Below, in pieces: positions 24,551 through 36,244 of a stretch of DNA of 64,000 bases. Source of the DNA: Rhytidiadelphus loreus (Eukaryota > Streptophyta > Bryopsida > Hypnales > Hylocomiaceae); NCBI GenBank assembly GCA_947034895.1, contig OX344765.1, forward strand, positions 22,077,001 to 22,141,000. Direction: 5' to 3'. Both the position numbers and the translations under genes were made by a program. The notes under the pieces are model-generated. The model was not told the DNA's origin, did not search any database, and saw nothing but the letters and a program-made list of their open reading frames with translations. How positions within the stretch are numbered: the stretch's first letter is position 1; every line of letters starts with the position of its first letter.

Positions 24551-24879
24551 TGGTCTACCTACTACTCCACTCCATGTTGATTTTCCAACAACTCAAATTT
24601 GACTTGAAGCCCATAAGCACCCAAAATAGATTGACATGTGGTCATGAATCCACTTTCTTTGTAGATTGTCCTTTGCCTTTTTTCTCCATTGTGGGTGCAT
24701 TCTTTGTCCTTGTCTCCCACTTTTGCACCTTCATGTACACACATAATGCACAAAATCTTACCTACATTGTTCAATGGAAGGTAAGGGGACGCCATGACAT
24801 CTGCAAGACTGCGACCTCATGGTATGTTAGTCCTCTCACCTTCCACAAAGTCAAAAAACTGATAAGCATGTCTACTTTG

Positions 24880-25260
24880 TCATCTTTGTAACATTTCTAG
24901 CATGGATCCATTCACAATTTTGGGATGTGCTGAGCGGAAGGTTGCAATGTCTAGGTATTCTCGCCAGGCCTCCAATAGTGGCCACAAGTACCGTTTCAAG
25001 TAGTCCTTGTCATCTGCCAAGTTGCACATCCACTTCACATAGAAAGGAATAGTAATAATGACATTTGTAGATGGATTACAAGTGACCCGTTTGTGCCTAT
25101 TGTCTACAATGAGTGTATTAGCTGCATTGAAGCTAGGCCAAGCTACGTACACTACCAGAAGTTTTTTTAGGAGCTTAGTTGATTCCCCATTTTCTAATTC
25201 ATCAACTTCACAATTTCTACCGGACCATGAAAAAAGAGGGAGCCCTAGCATCGCCAACAC
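24880..25260 (-). pseudogene. Fragment of an FCP1/NLI-interacting-factor-like phosphatase
   Basis: The minus-strand frame of 126 residues resembles the C-terminal half of the FCP1-homology (HAD-type) phosphatase domain. It has a NAANTLIVDNRHKRVTCNP segment, matching the usual Tyr-Asn...NTLLVDDSPYKAxxNP motif around the last catalytic aspartates. It then has a K(D)YLKRYLWPLLEAW segment like the family's LxxYLExLxxA stretch. The N-terminal DxDxT catalytic motif is not visible nearby, so this is not a whole enzyme. It lies beside CACTA-like debris, so capture and decay inside a transposon is possible. The family match is from motif memory and should be tested. Confidence 0.5.
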
Positions 25261-26039
25261 CCTTCAATCCTTCCAACAACATTGGAATAGGGTAGATGCA
25301 CAATTGGATGGCTCATTTTTGGCAAAAGTAAAAGTCTAAAATGTCCCCCGATACCATGTTCGTGAAAACTTGGGTGAACCGGCTCAATGGATTTTCAAAA
25401 TGTTGGGCGGGTGGGTTTACGAACTGGTTCAAAGCGGGGCACAGGAGGGGTGCGGCACCTAATCTCAACTGTGGATCATCATCATCCCCTCAAGATCAAC
25501 GGCCGAGATTCATAAGGATTTGAGGCTTGTGGGCTTGCTGTCCAAGCCGTGTTTGACTTCCCTGTCTAGCGAGCACGCTTGTCACAAATTGGTTTTCATG
25601 ATTGCGGTTCTGGAGCTTGGCAACTGAGTAGTGTAGTCCACGGTTTGATTTCATTGCAATTTCAACTATAAGTGGTAGCGAGGACGAGCGTATGGAGTAC
25701 GTGGGATGATGGCAAAGAACAAGGTGTGAGAGTGAAATCAGAGAAAGTAGACAATCAACGGCACCGCCGCTATATGTAGAAGAATCGACGTTGTTGCTTG
25801 ATTTGGAGAATGCAACCCCGATTACTTGCAAGCAATTTGAGGAATTCTATGGCTTGTGCAATAGAGGTCCATCCCTAAAGCAGTTGAAGATAGGTCGTGA
25901 CGTTACAGAGGTGGAAGTAGAGAAGTTCTTTGGGCCATGCAATGGCAAAAACTCTTATCGCTACAACTACCACAAGGACAAGGTAGTTATCAAGGAGGTG
26001 GAGTGGTTGTAGATGATTTGCCACCAACGAACGGAGGGT
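25261..26039. other. Balanced-composition stretch with short open frames, no assigned gene
   Basis: Open frames at 25341-25523 (+), 25496-25831 (-) and 25791-26012 (+) overlap one another. None shows a domain I recognise. The + frame at 25791-26012 is rich in charged residues (EVEVEKFFGPCNGKNSY) and could be an exon remnant. The inverted copy of the upstream unit begins just after. Confidence 0.3.
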
Positions 26040-26158
26040 GTGATTACAAAGAGTTTTAATTGCAATGACTTGGTTGTGTTTTGATACTACAATTTACATG
26101 TTTATATGTAATTTCAAACCACATAATCTCGTGCACTCCCATGCAAAGTCTACTAAAG

Positions 26159-26785
26159 GGTGAAAGTACACTAAGGTTGTCCGAAATCGTAGTTACGGCA
26201 TAATTTTTGCACATGATGAAAGTTTGGTGTCAATTTTCTTATAGTTTTTGTGACTTAAAAAAGAAAAAGAAAAGATCGAAGTCTTATATCTTGCATACAT
26301 TGATAATTGCATAACAAAAAGTGAACTTCATCTATTAATTTAATGTACTTATGTACGGAGTACAAACATTAAATGTTTGTACTGTCACAAATTCAGCTTG
26401 AGCATTGTTGTACTTTTTTGTATAGCTTAGGGGTTTGTTTTTACAATTCAAAGAGCTAAATCCACTGCTCTTATGTTTAGGTACTTAGACTAGGCATTTA
26501 ATGAGTGTTTTAGGATCTATATAAGAAAATATCCTAGCAAATGTGTGATTTTAGTACAAGGGCCAAATTTGGATTTTAAATTGTTTTTCTTTTTAATTTT
26601 AAATTTGAGAGTCTATGAAAAGACCTTTTGATTCAGATGGGCCAATACTAAATTTTGGTATAAATGACGTTTTGGCTCCATTTAGTACCAATTAGCATAC
26701 ATTTAGTACCAATTTTGGTACATTTTGTACTAGTTTTTACTTTATTGTATATTCAGCAAGGGGACGACCGTAGTGTGCAATCACC
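26159..26785. mobile_element. Inverted-repeat element related to 7409-8179
   Basis: The left end GGTGAAAGTACACTAAGGTT and the reverse complement of the right end GGTGATTGCACACTACGGTC match with few changes. Its ends share GCACACTACG with the 7409 element. It is absent from the corresponding place in unit B (near 42720). The interior is AT-rich without coding. Confidence 0.6.
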
Positions 26786-26962
26786 GTAAATAGCATTGAA
26801 AGAGAACACCTATTAAGCTAGACAATCCATATAGACAATTTGCAAAAGATAGAAACACATCAAAATATCAAATGCAATTAGAACTTACTTTAACCGACTA
26901 CAAGCTGAATCCACAAAATGCCAACAATGTTGCAACTGAATCCCAAACTTCAAGACTCGCAC

Positions 26963-28042
26963 ACATTAGGAAAAAATTGAACTCCAAAAGAGGCCGCAAG
27001 TTTTCTTACTAATTTTAATACTAATTGCATGAGTATGAAAGTGGCCACATCCTCATTAGAACGATCACGTAGGATTGCTTGTATCCACTTGTGTCCACTT
27101 GGCATCTTAGAATTTGAAGGAGGCGTGTGTTCCATCTTTCATGATGGAGCCATCATGAACCACGATTTCCTTGAAAGATTGAGTATTTCCATTTCAAATT
27201 TTTGCGCCTTCTTCTTCTTGGCTTGCATGAGACTATTTATCCCTTCAATTCTTGTGCCTTCTTTATCTTGGCTTGCATTGGACTCTGCATCCTCCAAAGC
27301 TTTGAAGCGCTTCAAGTATAAAAAATATATAAAAAATGACATTTGCTTCTCATAGCTACTTCTCATAGCTTCAAATGCATTTTCTACTTTTTTTTTAGTT
27401 TTCAATTAAGAAGTGAATCTCTTCATATACATAGGGGGTGGTAAGATGTTGAACAAACCACGTGGGATATGTTAATTTGACTTCACTATGAGTTCTCAAG
27501 GTTCTACTAATTCCAATTAACATATCCCACATGGATTGTTCTACTTCTTACCACCCCATGTGTATATAGTGTGTTTCTCTTCCAACAAAAAAATTCAAAA
27601 TAAGATGATAAATTCATTTATTTCTATTTTTGGACTACAAAAAATCCTCGTTGGTGTTACATTTGTTCAACAAAAATAATCAAAATGCATTTGAATTCTT
27701 GTGAGCGCCAATTGGGGTTGGTACCTTAAAATCAACCTCAATCACCATTGGCCTTGGCCAGAAAGGCAAGAACTTGTTGGAGCTTCGTGCCAAAATCGAC
27801 CTCACACTTTTTTAGGTTGACCTCCAACAAGGATCCACGTCGACTTCCAACTAGGATGGAACATATTCGCCCTTAAATTGTGAACCATTGATTTGTGAGA
27901 TTGTAGAGATGGATTGTGGAATCTTGAGCCCATCATGCAAATTTTGGCTCAATTAGTGAGTTGAGAAGGTCATTGCCACCCAAATTTTTGCATTGTGAAG
28001 CGGCCTCTTTTGGGGTTCATTTTTTTCCTAATGATGCCTTGC
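26963..28042. mobile_element. 1.08-kb inverted-repeat element inside the inverted unit
   Basis: Terminal inverted repeats of about 34 bp (CATTAGGAAAAAATTGAACT at the left; reverse complement CATTAGGAAAAAAATGAACC at the right, both continuing to CAAAAGAGGCCGC). They sit exactly where units A and B read continuously (CGCACAATGCC). A minus-strand open frame at 27139-27405 is Lys/Glu-rich (for example QAKKKKAQKFEMEILNLSRK). It could be a captured coiled-coil C-terminus, as in plant NAM-associated or transposon-linked proteins, but no family is assigned. The 27412-27580 hairpin lies inside. Confidence 0.6.
27412..27580. repeat. Long imperfect hairpin (about 70-bp arms)
   Basis: The left arm contains GGGGGTGGTAAGATGTTGAA and CACGTGGGATATGTTAATT. 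The right arm contains AATTAACATATCCCACATGG and CTTACCACCCC, its inverse. A loop of about 35 bp separates them. It is either a nested MITE or a source of hairpin RNA; the sequence alone does not decide. Confidence 0.7.
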
Positions 28043-29248
28043 TTGATTTCCTCAATGCCTTCACAACTCTGCACATTAGAATGTCACACCAAACAAATAG
28101 TAAAGATCAACCATACAAGCTTGGTCTATATCCTAAAGATGTGATAAACACAACACTCTATAGCCCTTTGCTCTTACAATCAAAGAGAAAGTAATCCCCC
28201 CTTGGCCATGGCAAGGCTATCTTTAATAACAAATTGGAAAGAAGACATCCATGGAAAATTCCAACTAATTAAAACAACCTCAATGGTCAAGTTGCAAAAG
28301 ATGGAAAAACATAATAAGGGATATGAACTAGATTGAATCAATTTTAGGCACAACCATTCCAAGAACAATAAAGACAAATACTTTACTCACAATACATAGA
28401 AAGATGCACATTGAATATAGCACACATTAAATATGAGAATTTGCACAACAAAAGGCTTTATTCCCTTGATAGCTTCACGGATCTACAAGATGGGAACTGA
28501 AGGTTGGTCATAATCACTTCTCCAAACCACAAAGACCTAGGCGGCATGATCTGTAACAGCAACCGAGGAGACGAAGCTAGTCTAGACCCTGAGCAAAACG
28601 ATTCACATGACGCTCTGTCACCCTAAAGCAATAATTAGAAGAACCCAAGCCAATGTTGTGGTGTATTCCATCAAAATCACTAACCTCGCCCATGACAAGG
28701 CAATCTTCAATCGCAAACTGGCTAAGAATCTACCCAACTAATTATGACAATGGAGATCAATCACTTCCATAACAACCGATCAGAACTTCCTTGACCCAAT
28801 GTCAAGCAGACTCCATTCTCAGCAAGAACCACTTGATCAAGACAGATATCTCAATCCCAACCATACCAACAGAGATGCACATGCAGCCACTCGTACCTTG
28901 AGGTGAGAGTTCGCACGGAGCTTGCAGGCTTTTTTTCCTTCAATGGCTTCAAGGCTCTGCAAGAGAAAATATCGCCGCAGATTAATATCCAAGATCGAGC
29001 CCACCACTTCTGCACACCAAAGCCGAAACTCAAACTTAGAACTCCCACACAAATAAGACTAAGTGCCCAAAGCTTGATGAGTAACACCAGACTACGAAAC
29101 CTAGGACAAATACTGCAACAACAACTCACGATATAAACTGCTCTCGTGCATGCAATTCGGAGAGATCTTCAATTCGTCGGTAAGCCCAAGAGAGCGGAAA
29201 CTTCACCTCGGTCGAGCATGACGCACCAAAATAAATTCACAGGGGAGA

Positions 29249-30813
29249 GTAGAACAATCTAGCTGTAATCTTACAACCAAGGTAAAGGATGATTAACGGT
29301 AATATGGGGAATTTCGTAAAAATGGCGGTATTCCGAATGCCATTTGTACATGAAGGCCCGGAAAGGTGGTTTAGGATGTGTGCTATGCAGCCAGTTGGAT
29401 GTGATGGTGGGGGGCGACAAAGTGACCCCACGGCACGAGAAGATGCATTTCTGCGTACTAGGAGATGAAGGACAGACAATGGGCACAAATCTAGTTCACA
29501 AAAGGCGGGCAAAAGTGTAAAACGAACGAGGAGATGGTGGAATATTCCTGGAATCTTTGGAACCTCAGGCTTTCTGTCGTCGCCTCCTCAAATGGAGGAG
29601 GGGGGCATCAGGGGTAGGGGTCAGGAACTCACGATGGATAATTTGGCGTGATCATTCATGAACGCGTGATCAACAAATATTGCACAAAGAGAACTCAAAA
29701 TAGGCTCCTTCAAATGGACAAGACCCTCCAAAAACGAAACGCATCATTTAATATTTCTCCTCGAAGAAAATGGTCGGTACAAAAATCAGCGAGTATGCAC
29801 GCCACATATGGAGAGTGCAATATGCTTTGGGTTGCGTCGGAACTGCAGCGCCTGCTTTCCATGCAGGTGAGCTCTCGTCTTGTTGTCGGAAACTATTAGG
29901 CTTCTTCTCTGAGATCACCTGGTTCCCAAATTCTCTTCATCCTCAATGCAAGGGTGGTGATCGTGGCCAAATGCAAATTGAGTGGTGTACTGCGTATTCA
30001 GATCGTTCCACCAATTCTCGAACCCGGAACCCTAAGCTGTACAAGAGCGTGATTCTGTTGAGATCGTTCCACCAATTTCACAGGTCAGCAATCCTAAATG
30101 GTTACAAAAGCGTGTTTCCTTCGGTGTCGGCAACGATACTCTCGTAGGTTTGGGGTGTCAAGTGTAACCGTAAACTGTAGATCATGACGAAATCAATATC
30201 AGGTACAGTAGAAATGTCCTGAAAGTCTGCAAGTGAGGGTGCTGACCTTGCTTCTGTAAAGAAGTCGAGGTGAATTTCATGAATATTGGCTTGTATAGGT
30301 GTTTGTCAGCCTTTCTCTGAATTGTGTTTCAATCATGAAATTGAAACAATGTTGAATTTAAGCATGAAGCAATGAGATTGATCGCTCTCAAACCCAAATC
30401 GTAGATTCCAATTCTCTTGCGATGGGATAATGTGTTGTAATCGCAATTCCGTGTGGATTAAATTTGTGTATTGGAGGTCTGAGCGTGTGAATATGGTCAA
30501 TAGGACTGTTCATGTTATCCTGCAGAGGTGAACAGCAGTTAACAACGACCCCTTTTGAATTTTACCGAACCTAGTTAACAAAGTCCTTCCCCTATAAACC
30601 GCATCTTTTCGAGATAGGCAAGGGATTTATTGGCTGTCCTTTTGGACAGAGCCTTTGGCAAAGACTTTGGTTTTGGAATTTTTCCAAATGTTATCTACTT
30701 CTCCATTTACACTGCAATTTATCATATTTCAAACCCTAATTCCGCCTTTGAACGGAATCTTTCTTGAGTGATATCCTGGTAGTGCTTTCTATTCCTGGTT
30801 GTCCTATTTGAAC
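29249..30813. other. Intergenic stretch, no supported gene
   Basis: GC-richer than the flanks around 29290-30130, with several short overlapping frames but no domain. The sequence AACGGTAATATGG followed by AAAATGGCGGTATTCC at 29298-29330 resembles the end of the 14014 MITE, but no partner end was found. Confidence 0.35.
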
Positions 30814-31782
30814 ATGGTGGTGTGCGAGGCTGCGATGTTGGCACTGGTGCGTGAGTTCCAAGAGAAGCATGACAAGTTTATAGCTAGAGGGGGACGAGGA
30901 GGAGTTGCGGAGGTAGGGCACCCAAAATCAGTGACTGAGCTAGGGTTTTGGGTTCACTGCGGGGTTTAGGACTTGTTATTTTTGAAAGAAAAATTGGTGT
31001 CTTATGTGCACGTAGGTGCTTGGAACTAATTTTGAAGAGGAATTTGGTCTGTGTGTGAATGGGGAACTTGTTGCTCTCGCCATGAAGGGGGTTGGGGTTG
31101 TAGGTGCCGCAAGTTGGCTATAGGTGGGGATAGAATTCACTTAAGAGGAAGAAGAATTCAAAAGCCGCCAATAGTCTTTTCATTCCTTGCGGTAATTAAG
31201 GTAGAACCAAAAATAAATGTGGGCATTGTAGAGTAGCAACAAAATGACAAATTTCAAGAGTTTGTTTCCTCTTTAGTAATGCTAGTTCTCACACTTCAAG
31301 CTTCATATGTCCATAATTCAAAGGAGGAAGATACTTCCATATTCACTCAATTCTTTCTTCAAATTTATCATTTAAGAGATTTCCTTGATTGATAGAGGTC
31401 GTATGCTTACTGTCACATGCCATAAAATATTAAAATCATGAAGATTTTTTGTGACATTTCTTGAAAGCATGGTTCTTAATTTACCATTTCTGGTGTGCAA
31501 ATTGTAGGGCCATTGCTAGATGCAAGTCAAATGAAATCAATGGTTGAACAATTCAAGCAAATCATTACTACCACTATTATTTACAAAAGGGAGAGGGCTG
31601 AGGGAACTCAAACTGAGGATTTTGATGTAGGAAAAGAGAAATTTCATGAAGAAGAGAACAAACAAGAAGTGTTCGAGCAAGTGCACATCTACAAATTCAC
31701 AGACCAATTACCTTCATTTTTCTACGTATTATACCACTTCCACAAATATAGGCTAGATGACATGCATAAATTTATTGCCTGA
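30814..31782 (+). CDS. Doubtful small gene, two possible exons
   Basis: An ATG at 30814 opens 51 codons ending at TAG 30967-30969 (MVVCEAAMLALVREFQEKHD, then a Gly/Arg-rich segment). It is preceded by a CCCTAA-containing stretch. A second open frame (to 31782) follows an AG border near 31508 and encodes an acidic peptide (QMKSMVEQFKQIITTT, then Glu/Lys-rich). The two could be exons of one gene, but no donor site was established and neither part resembles a family I know. Chance open frames are a fair alternative. Confidence 0.18.
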
Positions 31783-33890
31783 TTTGTTGTAGAACAAATC
31801 TACTGTGCCATACAATATTTATCCTTTATTTATGGTTCAATGCAAGTGGAAGAGTGTCTTGTATCCTTAATTAAAACCTTCAAGACAAACTTTTTGCCTT
31901 ATTTTTGAGGACCTAATTCCGTACTTGACACCCATGCTAGTAAACCTTCTTTTCTATATCTTGTGGATGCATTTTGGTGTGATTTCTTGGCCTTGTGTTT
32001 CAAAATTAGTAATTAGTTCTCAACTACCACTTAATACTTTCTTATGCCATTTCTTGTCTCTGGATCAAGACAATTTAATGCACAAAAGCATTAAGTTTTG
32101 TGGCCATTGGTGTAAAGAAAACAAGCTAGGATAAAAGTTATTAATGAGTCTTTTTGTTTTTTCATTAGAAAGATCAGTAGACTTAGTTTTATATTGTTGA
32201 GGTATACAAAGGTTGTTTGTTGTTGATGTATGAACAGGAAAAAGATCGCACACCTAATGAAAAGATAGTAGCCATCTATCTTTTTGACTCGGGGTGCACT
32301 TAGTTCTACTATAACAAACCATGTGTGAACAAGTGGTTTATAATAAATTGTAATTTCAACCTAAAATTTTGAAGATTGTTTAATAATGACTATAGCTTTT
32401 TGTTGCCAAAATTTCCAACTCAAATAATTATGAAAGACACATTTAGATGACCATTGAGTCAATATTCAACTCAAAATGAGTTTTCAATAATGAATTATTT
32501 TTAGGAATTTTTTGTTCATTTTTTAGACAATTTTTTCTTATATAATACAGGAGTGTGAAAGTTATTTTTCAGTTCTACAATGTATCTTTTTACTTCAAAA
32601 ATTTGTAACTAATTCTTATTAACAACTAAAAATATCAATAATTTAAAACATAAACTTTCAAAGCAGTAAAACCTATTCATATTTTCTTAATTTTGTTAAA
32701 TTTAAAATTCAAAAAGTATATAGAGGGTCCAAAGTTTTGTTCGCACATGGTTTCTAATAGACACTCTAAATGACCCCCTTGAGCTTTTTGATGATGTTGT
32801 AGAGCAATGTGGGGATGCAACAATTAAGTAAGTGTGCTCTAGTTGTAAACAACTTGGATACATGGCATTTCATATTTATAATCTTTGCTTTTGATTTATT
32901 TATCATTCCTTGTTCCAAACTGTGAATAGCAAATGCTTTATAAACTACAATTTATCATGCTATTCAAATTTTGACTTTTGAGGGTCATCTTAGAATTGAT
33001 TCTTGAATGGGAAGATTTTTTGTTGCTTCATTAATTGCAAGAATTTGGTGATTGTTCTACAAATTAGGATTTATCAACTTATTCATACGAGACTTCTTAA
33101 GTGCAAATTCAACATCTCCCAAAACCCATTTTAGACACTCCCATCAAAATGTAAAGTGGGAATTGAATGCTATAGTTGATTAAGAAAAATAAGAAGTGAT
33201 TTTATTTAGCTTATATTTGAATTTCAATTCAACAGTTTGTTTTAAATACCAATACAATATTGTTATATTGTTTTGCAAGTATATTTGTATATTTGTAGTT
33301 TTAGTGACTTTATATAGATTTGTATAATTCGTGCAAAATTTGTATAGGAAAGAATTGATACATCAAAATAATTAATTTTAAAATTATATACATATACGTA
33401 CACATACATACATATATATGGTAAATAAAATAAAATCACAATTTTATTGAAATAATAGAAGTATTATATAATATAGAAATCAGTTTTTTCAACTAATAAA
33501 TTAACATATAATAAAGTTTTAAAATATTTAAAGTATATAAAAGATTGAAATAAGAAATATTGAAATAGAAAATAATCAATATTATAAAATAAAAAATTCA
33601 TTGCGGATAATGTTATACAAAATCAAATACAAACTAAAGTAGTTGAAAAACTAAACTTCAAATTAATTCAATAACATCAAAAGAAAATGATTTAAGGTAG
33701 GAGGTTCTAAATGCGCACATGTAGTCTAGTACTTTAGACTTTTGTAGTACTTTTTCGATTTTTAAAGACTTTATACACATTATTTTACTTTATATCTATT
33801 ATTTAGTATAAAAAGTATTCTATTTTTATTAAAAGTTTGGAAAAGTTCAAAGACATTTTAGTTTATAATTAGTATAATAGTCAAAGAGGA
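31783..33890. other. AT-rich intergenic stretch
   Basis: No gene or bounded repeat was seen. 33240-33700 is especially AT-rich. A 69-codon frame at 31925-32134 has no support. Confidence 0.4.
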
Positions 33891-36244
33891 AAAAAGTAAA
33901 GATTAAAGCAAAAGGCAAAAGAAAAGATAAAGATAAAGAAAAAACAAAGATAAAGAAAAGAGAACAAGGAGAAAGATAGGGTTATGGGTGCGATTGGAAG
34001 CGGTGCCTATGCAACTCTTCCCGCTTCCGATCACCCCCCTCCTTTTTGCCTTTTAATAGTTGTTTTTCTCTCATTCTCTCCCCCTGTGCAGAAAAGTGTA
34101 AAAAAATGCAAATTGAGTGTTGTAAACATGTGCGTGTAATTGTGTCTTTGCAATAAAATTGAAATTGCACAAATTGGGCGCTGTGCTGTGCGTTTGGCTT
34201 GCCTGTTGTCGTAATTGTATTGTGTTTGCCTGTCTGCTGAGTGAATTTGTAGCAGGTGAGTGTTGGAAACTGAGACTGTGAATTTGAGGTTGGATTGGCG
34301 TGGGACGAGATCGTCCGAGATTGCGATCCGACTAACCAGCCCGTGAAGGAGAAGGCTGCAATGCGGTGCAACAATTTCTAAGCGTGGTTCAACGTCAATT
34401 GCGGCAGTTTGATCATATCACAAAAAGTGGCTGAATTCCGTGAGACGGTGCTGCAACACGTCTATGAATGAATCTGGAGCGAAATTGAGAGATTGAAGAA
34501 AGATTCTAAGAATGCCTTGCTCTGGGGGTGGATTGGGCCAGCAATTTATTGGGATTTGAGCCTGATTGGAGGAATAGCCGAAACGATTGCCAACACTGTG
34601 AACAAGAATCGGAGTTTGGTGGTGATTCAAGTGTCGGGATGCTGCAGCGTCAAGGACTTTCCATTCTTGAAGCAGTCTCACGATCGCAAATCAAAAAATC
34701 AAATGGAAAGACTTACACAACTCCCTGTGTAGACGAATTGATCGCTGTGAGTGCTGGAGTGAAGAATCAGCAGATTTATGGATTCGGCAATCTCGACGTG
34801 CGCAGCAACCGCCACAAATCTTAGTTTCTTTCAATTGGTGTGTACAAATTGTGCTCGTTGTGTGTAATTCATTGCTCGATTGCTCATTCATGATCAAATT
34901 AGAGAAATTGTGAGTTCCAAATCGAAACTGAATTGGAGTAATTGTTGCCGCGTCTGGTTCGACCTTCAGCAAATCTCGAAATTTTAAAAGTTTGTGTCAA
35001 TTCATTATTAGAGAGGATTGTGGGAATCAAGATTGAGAGACTAAGTGAGATTCATGAACTAATTCAAAAAATTTGGACAAATCGACCGAGAAATCTCAAA
35101 TCGCAAGTGGCGCAGCAGGTGCAGGTCGCTGCAGTCTGTGGAAATCGAATTAGGGATTTCAGCGCGCAGCTATAGGGTGCAACGAGTGGTCATAGGGTTG
35201 ATCGCACGGTCATAGGCCATTGGCCATTTAAGTTGAAATTTCAGAGTTTTAAAGATTGTTTTGGGACTTTAAAGTTTGCAACTATGGTCTTGGGTATAAA
35301 ATTTTGGGACATTTTGACCTAATTATTTGACCAAAAACAAACTAAAATAAAGGCCCAAATTTTTCGAACAGCCCTTTGGACCGTACCCCTGGTTGGAATT
35401 AATCCATTTGGGAGTTAGAATTAGGGTTAGGCTTTTGTTATTTGTTTTACATCAATGTTATTAGAGTGTTGTATTGAAAATTGCATATACATGTTGTAAG
35501 TGGGGTTCTGTGTGGATTTTAGGTAGAGCATACTGATTTGCACGTGTTTTGGCCATATTGTCCTAGAGCCTTGGGGTGACTTATTGTAAGCCTTTCCAAA
35601 TCCTTAACTCTAATTTGTTTTGAAATATTAAAAACATGTATTTGTACTATTTTCAAAGTACTATAGTGAGTTGTACTAAAGTCTAAGTCCTGCATTGCAT
35701 CCATACACAAGTCAGTCTACATTGAACTATTGTCCCAAAACTATTGTCACGAGCCAGCAGCACACTAGACAGGACTGTGACTACATACATCAGTCAATAG
35801 CATCTATTAACGGACAGTATGAGTTGTATCATGGGTTTTAGTGGGAATAAGAGTAAATAAACCTTTTAATCTAATAAACTAGTACATTGTGACTTTTGAA
35901 TACACTATGCTAACCTTATATAGTTCATTCCTTGGTGTTCAAACTTGGATTTAGTTGAATAAAGATTAGATTCCGAAAAATATACTACAGCACATATTCT
36001 AAAATCGCCCACCTCTTCAAATGTGCATAGTTTGTACATGATTTTTTTTCATAGTCTTCAACAATGTAAGAACTATGTACATTTTAGGATCGCCCTCTTC
36101 CAAATTTCATAACTAATTCCTCAAAGCTCCAAAAAATATGAAACGACTTGGGTTAGATGCCAATTCCACTTGTCTTTCAAGGGAAGTTTACTAAAAAATA
36201 TTTCAAGAAGGTTCACCTCCCCAAAATTCAGTTTCGGCTCTTAT
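33891..36244. other. Intergenic stretch with purine tract and GC-richer block
   Basis: 33890-33975 is a purine-rich tract (AAAGATAAAGATAAAGAAA repeats). 33976-34045 forms a short inverted pair (GCGATTGGAAGCGG and CCGCTTCCGATC). 34060-35170 is GC-richer with overlapping short frames on both strands and no recognisable domain. 35180-36240 shows nothing definite. Confidence 0.35.

Larger units (their letters stand above)
26040..29248 (-). repeat. Truncated inverted copy of the RLK upstream unit
   Basis: The reverse complement matches unit B from about 41300 to 42860 and unit A from about 13195 onward, in the same order. Examples are the leader around 28837-29130, the light-tract CAGAGCGTCATGTGAATC near 28600, and the 42725-42850 segment at 26040-26158. 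It lacks the tandem repeats and has no RLK gene attached. Insertions at 26159-26785 and 26963-28042 interrupt it. It retains the ~90 bp absent from unit A, so it is closer to unit B there. Confidence 0.8.
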
